Positions 1 through 11,096 of a stretch of DNA of 64,000 nt are shown piece by piece; within the stretch, counting starts at the first letter, position 1, and the number at the start of each line of letters is the position of its first letter. A model generated the notes under the pieces. That model was not told where the DNA came from and did no database searches. It was given only the letters and a program-made list of their open reading frames with translations. A program made the position numbers and the translations under genes. Source of the stretch: Schistosoma haematobium (taxonomy: Eukaryota; Platyhelminthes; Trematoda; Strigeidida; Schistosomatidae); NCBI RefSeq assembly GCF_000699445.3, contig NC_067202.1, positions 4,309,458 through 4,373,457 of the forward strand, given 5' to 3'.

Positions 1-90
1 GTTAATTTAAAATCTGGACGAGATGATAAAACTGGTGGACAACAAGGAGTAAGTGAATGATGTAAAAAAATAGTTGATTTATGTATTGAT

Positions 91-570
91 TATTTATTAT
101 TTGAGCATATAAATATTGGTACAAGGGGGAACCAAACACATATGCGCCACACAGATCTCATTTGATTTGTGTGTGGGCTGTGATACTGCCCGGGTGCCCA
201 GACCGAAGCAGGTGGTTTCCTTAGGGGGCCACACCCCGAGCCTTTCATCTAAAAGTCTAACCCACAAGGCAATGGAGCATCGTGAGGAAATGCAGTCTCA
301 TGGTAGCCGGTGACCAAGATTGGCTCATACGTCATTTGTTCCTTCAGGATACTGGAGCCAGTCCATGTGCACCATTGGTTTGGGATCCGGTTAAAGCGCC
401 GGACGTTCGCTTTTCGTCCTTTCATTTTCGTAAAAAACACCCCCGCCACGAGAAGGCAGTAAGTAGGACTTCCCTGGCAGAAGCTGTATACGCATGGCCA
501 TGTGAGAGCATTTCGAGAGGGGGGAGGGCCCACTGCACTCTCGGCCATGCCTGGGCATTCGGGGGCGTAA
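91..570 (-). repeat. R1 retroposon-like repeat, short subfamily
   Basis: One of six copies of a GC-richer repeat in the window (others near 5369, 37230, 46990, 61095 and 62515). The sense strand is taken as minus because the other end of the family carries an AT-rich AATAAATAA-type tail, here at the left edge. This copy has the short form: it lacks a segment of about 48 bp present next to the GGTTAAAGCGCCGG motif in other copies. Reading frames are open on both strands over parts of it, so neither is proposed as a gene. The family is not identified. Confidence 0.75.
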
Positions 571-648
571 AATAGTTTATTATGTTACCAAGGAATAACT
601 GTCATTGTTGTTATCTTCAAAAGTCTTTTAATTCCTAATGAGTTAACA

Positions 649-842
649 TTAGTAACGCTTGTTACCCGCTATAGAAGAGCATAGGCTGTTTACCAGCATT
701 CTCCATCTAACTTTGTCATGGGTATTCTCTTCCAGTTCATTTCAGTTGCTGTTGATCCTTCTCATGTCTGTTTTTAATTCTTGGAACAGTGTGTTCTTTG
801 GTCTCCGATTTTTTATGTTTCGTTTTGGGATTCTAAGCTAAC
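649..842 (-). mobile_element. SR2-like non-LTR retrotransposon, 3' fragment
   Basis: On the minus strand this matches the 3' end of the SR2-like copies at 16421 and 30770: the reverse complement of GAGCATAGGC and the region encoding the end of the reverse transcriptase ORF. It is diverged and carries no usable reading frame. Inferred to be an old 5'-truncated insertion. Confidence 0.6.
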
Positions 843-911
843 ATGTTTGAGATTCATTGATTTACGAAAATTGTTTAAAATTCTCCGTTGTTGATGATAA
901 GGATTGCAGTT

Positions 912-1110
912 AACTAGTTTGGTTTGGCATACACGGATCGTGCGCGAACTGCCTCGATATCATCATTAAGTCATAAGCATTTTAAGAAAAGTTGAATAGT
1001 GGGCTTGGAGTGGGGTGTATCAACTAGGTTTCATCGTACTTGAAACTCATCATTTGGATGTACCAGTACCCTAGTGTTGGTGACCACACCTAGACTCGAA
1101 CCTAGTACAT
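912..1110 (-). repeat. Smα-like element, strongly diverged
   Basis: Contains the Smα-like blocks CTGCCTCGATAT near 950, a degenerate hammerhead on the minus strand near 1027-1062 (TGATGAG ... GATGAAAC) and a B-box-like GGTTCGAGTC on the minus strand near 1090. The order matches better copies at 21640 and 35380. Stem II is broken, so ribozyme activity is not expected. Confidence 0.5.
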
Positions 1111-1618
1111 TTGTTTAACAAAGGGAAAGTTAAAACAACCATTATAAATGAACTGAAATTTCCACCCGTTATATTAGCCAGTGACTATTTGCACTCAACA
1201 CTTTAGTAAATAACATGTTGAGAGTCTAAATCGAAATTTGTCGGGGTCAAGTTGAAATATGTACATCAATACAAATACAGGTATATCCTAATAATGAGTT
1301 CTGGCTTTCTCTACAAACCACCATCCATTTCTTATCATGAAATGAAATAACCTAGAAGAAAATTGTTTGAAATCAATGGACTGCTCATAAGTTAACATCC
1401 ACCCACTATCTTATATGTGACTGAAATCTTGAGTTTCAGGTTCCATAATGAGTACAATACCATTTAGCTCAGAATTTGATGACTCCCTTTCTCAATTCGA
1501 TTCTTTTAGAAATATGCTATTATGAGACAGAATTAACATCGTAGACTTATGTTAAGTAGTGACAACCATTGAGATTAATTCATGATATTTTAGTAAAAAC
1601 CTGTAACGGTGTTGAAGA
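1111..1618. other. AT-rich sequence, no gene recognised
   Basis: No coding exon or repeat shared with the rest of the window was found. A 26-codon ATG-initiated frame at 1448-1528 is not supported by anything else. Confidence 0.4.
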
Positions 1619-2029
1619 CGTTAGATCTCCAGAACTCACTTGGAAAAGGTCCTAATTTTGTAATTTTATTTTGAAAATTTGAATTTCTTTGTTTCCGCGC
1701 CAAAAGCGCTCTTTTCATCTTCATGTCGTATTTCCCACTTGGGAGAATCTTAAACGTTATTGGTCCGTCGTGTCTTTTAGTATGCTATTTTGTAACGCTT
1801 CCCAAGGACGATTTTGTGTTGTATATATATACGTTTCGATTTGTGTCTGTTGTTATCACTCGTGCTTCTGGCTTTTTTTGTGGAATATACTTACCCGTTC
1901 GGACTTCGACTTTTCTCTCTAGTTATCGGGGCTGGGACGCAGCAGAATAGCTAGTTTATTGTTCTTTGGTCACTGAGTCTTTGTTTCGTTCACAGTCTAA
2001 GTGAACTCGTAATTCCTTCAAACCTAGCA
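1619..2029 (+). mobile_element. LTR-b solo LTR-like repeat
   Basis: A block of about 411 bp homologous to 42566-42968 (minus) and to the split copy at 9380-10299. The family consensus ends look like TGTTAGATC ... CCTAGCA, as expected of an LTR. It has a TATATATATA run near 1824 that could be a TATA box. No internal coding region adjoins it and no clear target-site duplication is seen, so it is probably an old solo LTR. Short ORFs inside it are not proposed as genes. Confidence 0.65.
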
Positions 2030-3030
2030 AATGAATGGTGTCCAGTTACTTTACCGGATCAAATGTATTTCATTGAGAACTAAATCGGATAATCTTATTC
2101 CAGTTTACAAAACTCGATCAAGGTTCTCAATGTAGACCATTTGAATCCTGAAATAGTTGTCTAATGAATTTATATTCAGTGGAAGATCTAAATAGCATGG
2201 ATTTTATCCAATATAAGAAAAAATCGTAGGTTAGCAATACTGTACGACCTTAATCTAGAACCAAACGTCTAGTTTCCAAAAGGTTCTTCAACTTCGTACA
2301 ATATCAAAAACACGATGGAAAGCTACTAGAAGATATTGAATTCAATACTTCATGAATGAAACTTTCATTAGTCAAAGATTATTCACAACTTTTTTCAATG
2401 TTTAGCTAATATTTCTGTTCATTTGATGGTTGAATGGTGTATAATAAAGTAGAGCTACACAAAGATGTTCATAGTAGATCGTTTAAGATCAAATCAGGTG
2501 TTTGAAATGAACTTTCTAATAAAAATTACCCCCTTATATGCGATACTTACTAAGTGAATAAGTAAATGTCATGGGCTATTGGATACAATACCCTTATTGA
2601 ATACCGAAAACGTTGAGTATAACTTCAACATATCATCATTATAAAAGGTATAAAAGGCAAATATTAGAATAAGGAAAAAACACATTTAAGAACACATACC
2701 GAATGAAAAAAGAAATTCTTTAATTTAAGGGTAATTATGATAAAACCTGGAAGTATATCTGCATTTGAAGAACATACTTTCCAACTGACAACTTGACATC
2801 ATGAATTGATCAATGTTAGATCATCATTGAAAATCTCGAAGCACTAGGCGATCATTTCCCTCTAATATGGTGGTGGTTTAACAATAATCGATTTATGATT
2901 ATGATCTATATTTGAGCTCAACAATCTTTACAACCCCATACTGAATTTGTAAGCTTGAAGCTTTTCTTCTAATTATATGCACTGATCAATCACCGTTTCC
3001 AGACATTTTTTTGTCAAATGAATATAGAAA
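2030..3030. other. AT-rich sequence, nothing recognised
   Basis: About 1 kb without an exon-like frame, a strong repeat match within the window, or an RNA gene. Confidence 0.4.
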
Positions 3031-3285
3031 CTTCAATGGTTGAGATCATGAGTCAATTGAAGCTAGACCATCATGCTCAATGGTTTAGAAGTTAAGCGTT
3101 TGCGTGCGAAACTGATAGGTCCTGAGTTCAAATCTCGTGAGTTAGAATATTGAATGAGAACTGCAAAGGAGTCCTACAATAAGATGAAACAGTCGTTCAG
3201 TGCTTCTAGATTTTCCATAGTAGTCTAGTTTCAATGGACTCATGATCTCAACTATAATTTCCACAGAAAACTCCTTCTGATACGA
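3031..3285 (+). repeat. HHR-SINE A fold-back composite
   Basis: Begins with an inverted tail (3031-3076, reading GAGATCATGAGTCAATTGAA) joined to a + strand copy (3077-3285) running A-box-like TTTAGAAGTTAAGCG, B-box-like GTTCAAATC, degenerate hammerhead (GGAGTCC ... GATGAAAC) and tail ending ACTCCTTCTGA. Imperfect flanks GAATATAGAAAC and GAATAAAGATAC (10 of 12 match) may be the remains of a target duplication. Confidence 0.75.
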
Positions 3286-3341
3286 ATAAAGATACCTCTA
3301 AAACATATTATATATCTCATCTTAAGTCAACCCTGTCTTTT

Positions 3342-3374
3342 TGCATGTATGTATGTATGTATGTATGTATGTAT
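3342..3374. repeat. (ATGT)n microsatellite
   Basis: Perfect tetranucleotide run of about eight units. Confidence 0.95.
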
Positions 3375-3480
3375 TGTTGTATGTTCATTTATGATTGTCG
3401 CCATGTATGTAGAATATTTTAAACGCTTGATCAATTTTCAAGGTATATTTAACGCTACACTGAAATTACTAGTTCACTTA

Positions 3481-3645
3481 TTATTACTGTTATTATTATT
3501 ATTACGAATAATGATAACATAGGCTTGATGAGATGAAATTTGAAGAGTTTACTCTTGCATAACATTCAAACTATTATTATTATTATTATTATTATTACTA
3601 CTACTACTACTACTACTATTACTATTATTATTATTATTACAAATG
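3481..3645. repeat. (ATT)n and (ACT)n microsatellites
   Basis: An ATT run near 3485-3512 and a compound TAT/TAC run near 3570-3640, separated by ordinary sequence. Confidence 0.9.
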
Positions 3646-3814
3646 ACAAATGTAATGGTTATGTAATTATGTTTCCTTTCCCTAATAATCATTAAACAAG
3701 TAGTGACCGTATCCTTATGATGTACACATGTAATGAGACATAATATTTATATGAGGGTATTAATTTTAAACACACAGACACATACATACATACATACATT
3801 CTTCATGTCCCTTT

Positions 3815-4036
3815 TCTTTTTCTCTTTCCAAATTTATTCCACTGGATTATACTCCTTGAATCACATCTTCAAACTCTAATTTTTCTGATTACAGCTTATA
3901 ATTTTACTACATCTAGCACTACGGGATTTGAATCGACCACTGCATCTGTGTGCTAATGTGGTGTGGTAACTCGAACTGATGTACGTACGTACGAAGTTCT
4001 ATGTTGTTACTGACTGACATACATACATACATACTT
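3815..4036 (+). mobile_element. NL2 non-LTR retrotransposon, 3' UTR and tail
   Basis: Matches the 3' UTR of the NL2 copy at 31800-32330: TTATACTCCTTGAAT, GGGATTTGAATC, GTGCTAATGTGGTGTGG and TACGTACGTACGAAGTTC, ending in GACTGACATACATACAT. The coding part is absent, so this is a 5'-truncated insertion. Confidence 0.75.
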
Positions 4037-4654
4037 ACATACAGATATATACAGATAGATCATATATATATATGTAGATATAGTGATAGCATGGAGATAT
4101 TACTGCTAACAAGAATTCTTCTTCTACTTTTTTATATCCTCTCCAATAAATTCTAATTTCTGGCGGTTGTATGAATTTTTCCACACACATACATTCACAA
4201 ACACACACATACACAATACTGTTGAGTAGACAGACGGTTGATGTCCATTAATTTCATAGTACTAATAGTCTCTATGATGTCGACTGAGAAATAATTCTTC
4301 TTAAACATATTCATGAAACAAATGAGATGTTATAATAAACCAAACCTTTTTAAAAAAGAATATGTTTGTCAAGCATCCATTTTAAAAGAGATGAATAATG
4401 TTAACTTAGAAAGTAGATGTTAGATTATGGGAAAGGAATGCAATATACATATGAGATCAAAAAAATAATAAAAAATGCTCATATAAAGAACTCAACATAG
4501 ATAAGATAAAAGACTCCCCCCCCCTAGTTACTGTCAGTTTTCATTACTTACTTATAAACTCTTGTTTATTATTTTCGTTGGGAAATTGAACTTGTATGAA
4601 TATAGAAGGAATTTGTAATTCCAAATATACTAACGAACGAAATGACTTTATTTT

Positions 4655-4862
4655 TTCGAGTTAATGAGTTGATTCGAGCTAGATCAACATGGAAAATATG
4701 TCAGTACAGGACAACCGTTTCGTCCTAGTACGGGACTAATAAAAAGTGCGCATCTCACGATCTCACACGTAGGACTTGAACACAGGACCCTAGGTCTCGA
4801 ACGCGTAAACTTAACCACTAGACTACTAAGCTGGCATCCAACGGCGTTAATGTATAACATTT
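4655..4862 (-). repeat. HHR-SINE A/B copy
   Basis: Minus-strand copy with an inverted hammerhead region (CCGTTTCGTCCTAGTACGGG), inverted B box (GGACTTGAACAC, diverged) and inverted A box (CTTAACCACTAGACTACTAA), followed by the head motif GTTAATGT. Diverged from the consensus. Confidence 0.8.
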
Positions 4863-4936
4863 CAAACTTAATTAATTAGTTACTTAATTAAATTTTGTCA
4901 GTAGTTACAATTCTATTCATAAACATTGATGTATTC

Positions 4937-5045
4937 TCAGTATAGGGTTGTGGAGATTGTTAAGCTTCTGATTGAGATCATGAACCAATTAATGTTGGAC
5001 AACCATTGAAAATATGTTACTGTAGTCTAGCCTAAAATTCTCCGA
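4937..5045 (-). repeat. HHR-SINE B tail fragment
   Basis: Begins with the inverted B-subfamily tail end TATAGGGTTGTGGAGATTGT, then GAGATCATGAACCAATTAAT. It stops within the region before the hammerhead. Truncated. Confidence 0.7.
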
Positions 5046-5184
5046 TGAAAAATACGAGCAATTAAGTGGAAAACGCTCGAAAATTCTGAATACTGAACAC
5101 GAACTTGAACTCAATACTTTTCATTTCAAATGTTAAAGCGTAAAATGAATCCAGATATCGACTGGTTTGTGCCCAGTAAGTAGT

Positions 5185-5325
5185 GGGTTGAGTGTATGAA
5201 GTGAAAAGTACCGGGTATGAACCTATGTATTCACGCCGACACTGGGATGCAGGTTCATCTCTCGCTGCTGAGGGTCATTTAGAACAAAACACTTTTGGAT
5301 TCTACTACTAGCCACTATCCAGCTG
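5185..5325 (+). repeat. Smα-like element, diverged, + strand
   Basis: Carries GTACCGGGTATGAACC, ACTGGGATGCAGGTTCAT, a decayed hammerhead (CTGCTGAGGGTC ... AACAAAAC) and TAGCCACTATCCA. This is the Smα order seen on the other strand at 21660. The core has several substitutions and is unlikely to cleave. Confidence 0.6.
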
Positions 5326-5368
5326 TACACGAAAACTTTTTTCTTGAAATAATTAATTTTACTATCAA

Positions 5369-5910
5369 TCATGTGCCCCCAAATACCTTGGTACGGACGA
5401 GGGTGGAGAGAGCCAGCTCTACCTCTCGAAATGCTCTCACATGTCCACGCGTATATAACCACTATCAGGGAAGTCCTACCCACTACCTTCTCGCGGCATT
5501 AATGTTGTTTACGAGATTGAGAGGACGAAAAGCGAATGTCCGGCGCTTTAACCGGGTTAGTGGATATGGAGGATCTACCGAGGGGAGTTGGAAAACTCTG
5601 ATTCTAAGTCAATGGTGTACATAGCTTCCATGATCCTAAGGAGACAAGTGACGTATGAACCTGTTGTTGATCACCGGTTATCATGGGACTGCATCTCCTA
5701 ACGTTGCTCCACTGTCTTGTAGATTAGACCTTCAGGCTAAAGGCTCGATTTGTGCCCCTCACAAGAAAAAATCCACTACTTCGGTTTGGACACCCAGGTA
5801 GTATCACAGTCTACACAAAATTCAAGTGCTTTGTGTAGTGCATAGGTATTCTATGCCTCTTTGTACCAATTTTTATGTGTTTAAATCGATCATAAAAATA
5901 ATAAGATATT
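5369..5910 (+). repeat. R1 retroposon-like repeat, long subfamily
   Basis: Sense copy beginning CCCCCAAATACCTTGGTACG and ending TTGTACCAATTTTTATGTG with an A-rich end. It includes the segment of about 48 bp that distinguishes the long form. A 109-codon + strand frame (5295-5624) overlaps it. Similar frames occur in other copies, but the opposite strand is also open, so coding capacity is unproven. Confidence 0.75.
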
Positions 5911-6124
5911 GGAAGAAAAAACTCAAGTATTCATAGAAAACAAACAATCCTATTTGTTTTTTTCACTCTCGATTATGAAAGAAGAAGAATAGTTTAAATT
6001 CGTTTCTACATAATTTAAAGTTTTGTTATTCATTAAACTTTCAATCTAAATCCGACTATTGATCATTTCTCTGATCTGAAAACAAAACTGATATATTATC
6101 ACAATATAAACCATTTCACAGTTA

Positions 6125-6320
6125 TATAATATACCCTTGTGGGTTTTCAGGAGAACCAGACACCATCCAGTCTTTCACGTGACAACTCAAACAGTACAGC
6201 TCAACCTCGTTTAACAGGAGAACCAGACACCGTATAGGCATTAACGCTGCAATCTGATACTTTTTGCGTTTATATATCGTCTAGTCCACCACAGCGCAAC
6301 CTCACAGGTACCAAGCACGT
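6125..6320. repeat. R4 dispersed repeat
   Basis: Contains GGAGAACCAGACACC twice about 60 bp apart, CTTTCACGTGACAAC, ACAGTACAGCTCAACC and CACAGGTACCAAGCAC. The whole block recurs at 38500-38696. No coding capacity or terminal structure was recognised. Confidence 0.7.
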
Positions 6321-7190
6321 GGTAAACCATTCCCATCATTCATATACACATTCACATTACATGTATAGTTATTCCTATCAATGATCACGTGAATCAATTA
6401 TGCAGGGCACAAACAGGTCAAAGTTGACCTAATCAAACTCATTAATGTTAGCAATGGCGACATACCTTACAATGTCCCAATGACAATGGCTCTTGAGAAC
6501 ACTGAAAAGCAACCACCAGTATGAATGAAATTGGTTAACCAGCAAACCAATTTTGTACATGAACAGTCAGCAAAACTTGTCAAAGCAATGCTGAACCACC
6601 CACAATATCAATGGCAAACCTCCAGTCTCATATGAGACCTTCAGCTCTACATAGCCATATAGCTTATACTGCATACAACGCATATGTAGGGTAGTAATCA
6701 AAATAGCCTAGCCTGAAGCCTTAGGGCTTAAATAACGCTTAAAACCCATTGTCTAGTGTCGGAATACTATTACTAGACCATCAAGATCATTTTTATCGCA
6801 TTTGCGAAATTTTCCTTTTTCCGACTTTTCAGATCCTGAGTTAGGCGTAGTATCCCTAATATAAACCATTAGGAGATAATATTTAAACAATGAAAACATC
6901 GTTATCTTTCCTTTAATATTCAAATTTTTATTACAATACATGTTGCCTTCATGTTTGTAGTCTTTATCTTTTCAAGGTCATGAATGTTTCCATTTATATC
7001 ATTTCTAAACTGAATTCTATTACTGAATGAAAGAAAAATTTGGGGATTAAAAAGATGAGATAAGTGAAAAATTATTGATTAATGCGTTGGCAGAGGTGAA
7101 TTATCAATCTAAATTACAGTTGTTTCAATGTAACTTGTAAAAAAATTATCGGATATCTACAGTTTTATTTTCAAAAGTCTATTTATATTT
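6321..7190. other. Unassigned sequence
   Basis: No exon, RNA gene or repeat shared within the window was recognised. A 62-codon minus-strand frame at 6753-6941 has no recognisable domain. Confidence 0.35.
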
Positions 7191-7194
7191 CTGA

Positions 7195-7455
7195 GCAAAG
7201 ATGGATAGTGGCTAACAGTAGAATCAAAGATGCGCGTTTCGTCTTAGTTCGGACTTATCAGCTGGATGCACCTGTGTCTCAGAGTTGATGTTCACTCAGG
7301 GACTCTGGGATGAAGGTACATTCAGATGACGAGTCTTAAATAGGACGAAACGCGCATACTAGATTTCATTACTTGCCCTATTCCATCTGTTCTATTTCTT
7401 TTATTATAATGGTTATATCGAGGCAATCCGCTCAGGATGTACATATATCAACCAA
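7195..7455. repeat. Smα-like inverted dimer with two hammerhead relics
   Basis: The left arm is a minus-strand Smα unit (AGCAAAGATGGATAGTGGCT then ATGCGCGTTTCGTC). The right arm is the same unit on the + strand (GACGAGTC, TAGGACGAAACGCGC), followed by inverted CGAGGCAATCCGC. The arms meet near CAGAGTTGATGTTC. The minus hammerhead reads CTGATAA instead of CTGANGA, and the plus one has lost the first C of the core, so neither is expected to be active. Confidence 0.7.
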
Positions 7456-7615
7456 GATTGATCAAATCTCAGTGAAAAATATTAACAACGGTTTAATTCA
7501 AACCACTTCAAATTGAGTTAAATAATCAATTGTTTTTACGTAGATCACATTTAAGGCAATACCATAGTTTATACTTCCTAACAAAAAATTGACTACTAAC
7601 CACCACTGGGTTGGA

Positions 7616-7657
7616 GAATACTGATCGGTGGCTTATGCTCCATTGGGAGTAACAGGC

Positions 7658-7694
<37 letters not shown>

Positions 7695-7735
7695 GTAAAG
7701 TAAAGTAAATTAAAGTAAGTAAGTAAGTAAGTAAC
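7616..7735 (+). mobile_element. SR2-like 3' terminus with (GTAA)n tail
   Basis: A stub of about 40 bp (GGCTTATGCTCCATTGGGAG then TAACAGGCG) is followed by a long (GTAA)n run with an inner (GTAAA)n stretch. It is the same 3' end as at 16790 and 48385. A minimal, extremely 5'-truncated insertion. Confidence 0.8.
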
Positions 7736-7970
7736 CACTTAATACTTAATTCCAAATTTAAATCCTAACCCGGTATTCCTTTCTTTCTACAAACTATCTG
7801 TTTATAACAGCTATTTTCTGATTGGCTAGTAACCGCTCAACTTTCATTGTGATTATTCGAAAGTCATCCGTTATAATATACACTTACCATTTACCTTATA
7901 TGGTCCTTGAAATAATAAACAAGTTACATAAAAAATTTCTTGTCGTTTTTTTCTTCATTTTCACTTACAG

Positions 7971-8077
7971 AACTACTTCACGATATCATATCGTAAAGAA
8001 GGTGTCCGTCAATATGATCTACGTGCTGATACTGAAGAAGAATATTTCATGTGGGTTGATGCAATCAATGGTGCCAG
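7971..8077 (+). CDS. Ras-GRF exon: C-terminal part of N-terminal PH domain
   Basis: Encodes NYFTISYRKEGVRQYDLRAD, then TEEEYFMWVDAINGA. This resembles the last strands and C-terminal helix of the first PH domain of animal Ras-GRF, including the conserved Trp of that helix. The acceptor TTCACTTACAG precedes it and the donor GTAATA follows. It ends in phase 2 (AG), and joining to the T at 17874 gives Ser, so the product continues directly into the coiled-coil exon. PH domains bind membrane phosphoinositides. The exon or exons for the start of this PH domain and the initiator Met were not found upstream and may lie outside the window. The gene call rests on all seven exons together. Confidence 0.85.
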
Positions 8078-9375
8078 GTAATAATTAGTTATTATGAATT
8101 ATAAGTTATTTGAGTATAATGAAAGTTATAAATTATGTAATGAAAGATTTCTTTCTCTAAGTAACTTTTACAAGTTAGGTAGTTAGAAGTGGAAGGCAGG
8201 AAACTCTAAATGATATGAGTTTTGTACTGTCTATCAATTGTCAACAAGGTATATCTGGAACATTTTAGGAGAAAGATGTTTGCTGTAGGATTTGAAGCCG
8301 ACTAACCCATTTTCACAGTCTAAGACTTTATTAGTGATCTATTCATCAGTAGAAATGATTGGAAAAACGTGAAATCGATCTCTTCTGTAAGTATTGGTCT
8401 AGAAGAGATGAAACCTGGAAACATACAACAGAGTGAATAAGATTTAGTAGATAAGTTCAACAGTTAACTTTTGATACATCTCTCACTTGAATACTTATTC
8501 ATTGATTTGCTAAACTGCTCTATAGTTCCTAAAAATCTCCCACTTTTGGATCTCGAATAAGTAACTGAAAGTAGAACGTATAGAAAAAGCTTTAGTTCTA
8601 AGGTTACTTTATGAACAGAAAATAAGAGTATTGATTTGATTTTGTATAACCTATCCGTGTTAAAACTGGTTTTAAAATGTTGAAAGTTTATCGCTAAAGA
8701 TAATGAAAACATAATTCAAGTGTCTTCTACTTTGGTCACGATAGAGATGCGATAAAGAAGATAACAGTTTTTGCTGAACACTTTAATATCAGAATATCGC
8801 ATCTCCTTTCTCATTCATGCCCTGTTTATTCCAAAAGCTCAACAGTGTTGTAGTTGACCTTGAGAACACAGACTAGCTCGTCAAGAATGATCAAGACTCC
8901 TCAAGGTAACAGCATACATATCAAAACATTATGTTATCTATCGAACATAGATGATTAGTTTGAATGGTAAGAATGTCATTAGGCAGTTAAAATTAAGACT
9001 TAGGCTTAGGATTAGTTTACATACAGAATAATTACAAAATTTAATCCCAATCTTTAACACTAAACAAAATTCTAAAATTCTTAATGGTAATCTGAAGTTT
9101 TGACCTTAAATCCTAATCTTAGATGTTAAATTCGTTCATAAATGACCGAATAAGAGATTTAGCTTGCTAAGACCGTTAAAAGAGTCACTTAACCTAACTC
9201 TTCAAATTTGATTATAATAAATCATTAAAATTGATTCATGGATCCCTGAAATCTCCCAAGTTTGGGGAAATTTTGGCAACTTCCCCAAAATGGGTCAAAT
9301 TTTCCCCAAAATTTGGAGATCGAGATACCTAGTTTACAGGTATTGATTATCACAGTGAATTATTAAAATTTGTTA
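8078..9375. other. Intron 1, first part, no gene recognised
   Basis: Intron sequence after the GTAATA donor. Contains R6-like CTTAAATCCTAATC stretches near 9000-9200 and a local hairpin near 9251-9322 (TTTGGGGAAATTTTGG against CCAAAATTTGGAG-type arms). Frames up to 82 codons here have no recognisable content. Confidence 0.5.
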
Positions 9376-9379
9376 AGGA

Positions 9380-10299
9380 TGTTAGATCCTCAGAACTCAC
9401 TTGGAAAAGGTCCTGATTTTGTAAGTTTATTCTGAAAATTTGAATTTTATGTTTTCGCGCCAAGAGTCACTTAGTTGACCTACAGCTTATATTTCCCACT
9501 CGGAAATCCTTGACTGTCATTGGTCGACGGATTTTTTTTAGTACGCTATTTTGTGGCTCTCCCAAGGGTGATTCTATCATTGTATAAATAAGGTTGATTT
9601 GTGTGCTTAGCGACCTCATGTTTTCTAAGTGTTTGTTGTTATAATTTGTGACTTGTGTGCCCTGTTAATTTATACGTAATGATACCGCCAATTAGGGAGC
9701 AGTGAATTATCGATCGGACTAATGACACATAAAACCTATACGAGCAGTATAGAGTCCTTATTGGTCCTGCTTCCTGCCTAGCTCTGCCTGTTAAGTGCAG
9801 AACACCAATCTCAGCCCCTGCGATATCAATTATTTATTTCAAACATACTGGGCTTATATACCAACCAGACAGACCATACAATACCGTAAAATAGGAAGCA
9901 ACATTTGTAGGAGAATTAGCCTAATGTGGCTGTGAATGAGGGAGGTAGTAGTTGATAGGAAGGGCATAATTCAAGAATGGTAAATTGAATAATGATAGTT
10001 CATAGGTCAAAATAAAGCTCACAATAAGAGGGACACGAATATGAATAGTTTAGTTACTTAATAATTATACAATAAAAATATACGTATAGTATTGGTCCAT
10101 ACATGGATCACAAAAGTTGCCATTCATTATGCTTATCGTGACATAATACTTGTAGAATACATTCTCTACGCCTCATCAAGACTTCTTGACCAAGTTAGCA
10201 GGGACGGGGACAACGGATTATAACAACCTAACGTGTCCCTGTATCTTTGACCTTCGTTCCGTTTACCGAGTAAGGTGAACTCGTAATAGCATTCAAGCA
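9380..10299 (+). mobile_element. LTR-b copy split by LTR-c insertion
   Basis: The 5' part (9380 to about 9636) begins TGTTAGATCC and follows the 1619-2029 copy. Homology resumes near 10230-10299 with GGTGAACTCGTAATAGCATT. The intervening block is a separate repeat also found alone at 14696. This is best read as an LTR-b solo LTR interrupted by a later LTR-c insertion. The exact inner junctions are uncertain. Confidence 0.6.
9637..10150. mobile_element. LTR-c LTR-like repeat
   Basis: About 512 bp homologous throughout to 14696-15215: TGTTATAAT start, GAACACCAATCTCAGCC, GGTCAAAATAAAGC and ATTATACAATAAAAATATA. Length and TGTTATA-type start suggest an LTR, but no target duplication was established and orientation is not assigned. 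Confidence 0.6.
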
Positions 10300-10304
10300 T
10301 TCAT

Positions 10305-10440
10305 CGCGAACTGACATCAGATATAATGCCAAAACACTACTCAACCAAATGGATGAGTGAATTTCGCACCAAAACTCGAGACTTGTTATCTTATACCTCA
10401 TTGGTTCATCCATAAATTATAGTCTCGTCGAAATGTTATA
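10305..10440. repeat. Dispersed repeat shared with 36775-36912
   Basis: Shares CAACCAAATGGATGAGTGAA-like sequence, AATTTCGCACC, TTATACCTCATTGG and TTCATCCATAAATTATA with the later copy. It directly follows the LTR-b end at 10299, so it may be internal sequence of that retrotransposon; this is inference. Confidence 0.55.
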
Positions 10441-10934
10441 CTACTGAATGAAAAAAAATGGATTGAATTAATGAGAAGGTTAAATAAACGAATATCCGAA
10501 ACACATTGAGCATTATATCTAATTGACCTCTATCTAGTTTATATCAGCTAGAACATATATGTGTATATGAATCCATGTTGAATATTTTGAGGAAAGTGAA
10601 AATTGATTGTGACTTTCAAGCTTTAACCTGATAGGTCTACAACTATTGGTATGTTACATTTCAACAATTATTGATTTTATAGATTGATTTTATGCCTTGA
10701 TCTGACTATTACAGATCATTTCTCAAGCTAATCTATTATTACTCAGTATAGCAGGTAAGTCGTGGTTCAACATAAGTAGTATATGTTGTTGTCACATCAA
10801 TTGACAAAAATTCACCATTTTTTATCAAGAGTGTTATCGTTTCCGCCTAGTATCTTACATCTAAACTTAATTAACATAATAGACTGATCTTGATTAAACA
10901 ATCATTGAAGACTAGGAATTACTGAACAGTTGTT

Positions 10935-11082
10935 TAATCTTAGTGTGGTGTGGGTTACTTATATCCACACAAGTAGTATATGACGGTGGTCAGGCATAGA
11001 ATGTATTTTAGTAGAAGATCAATGAGAAAAGAACGGGAACGGAACGCAATTGGTATGAAAACTCATGAACAATGAAATCCGA
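10935..11082 (-). repeat. R5 repeat, part 1 (interrupted)
   Basis: Minus-strand copy of the R5 repeat (compare 14190-14500), starting TAGTGTGGTGTGGGTTAC and running to GAAATCCGA. Homology is broken by the 381-bp insertion at 11097-11477 and resumes at 11478, which dates R5 as older than that insertion. Confidence 0.7.
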
Positions 11083-11096
11083 GACAATGGATTGAT

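Noticed and set aside
249..575. R1 ORFs as a gene
   Set aside because: Both strands are open in repeat copies and frames are not preserved in all six copies.
1448..1528. 26-codon frame as an upstream Ras-GRF exon
   Set aside because: The sequence does not resemble the PH1 start and it has no donor in the required phase.
7526..7738. 70-codon minus-strand ORF with Leu-Leu-Thr-Tyr repeats
   Set aside because: Produced by the (GTAA)n tail of an SR2-like insertion.
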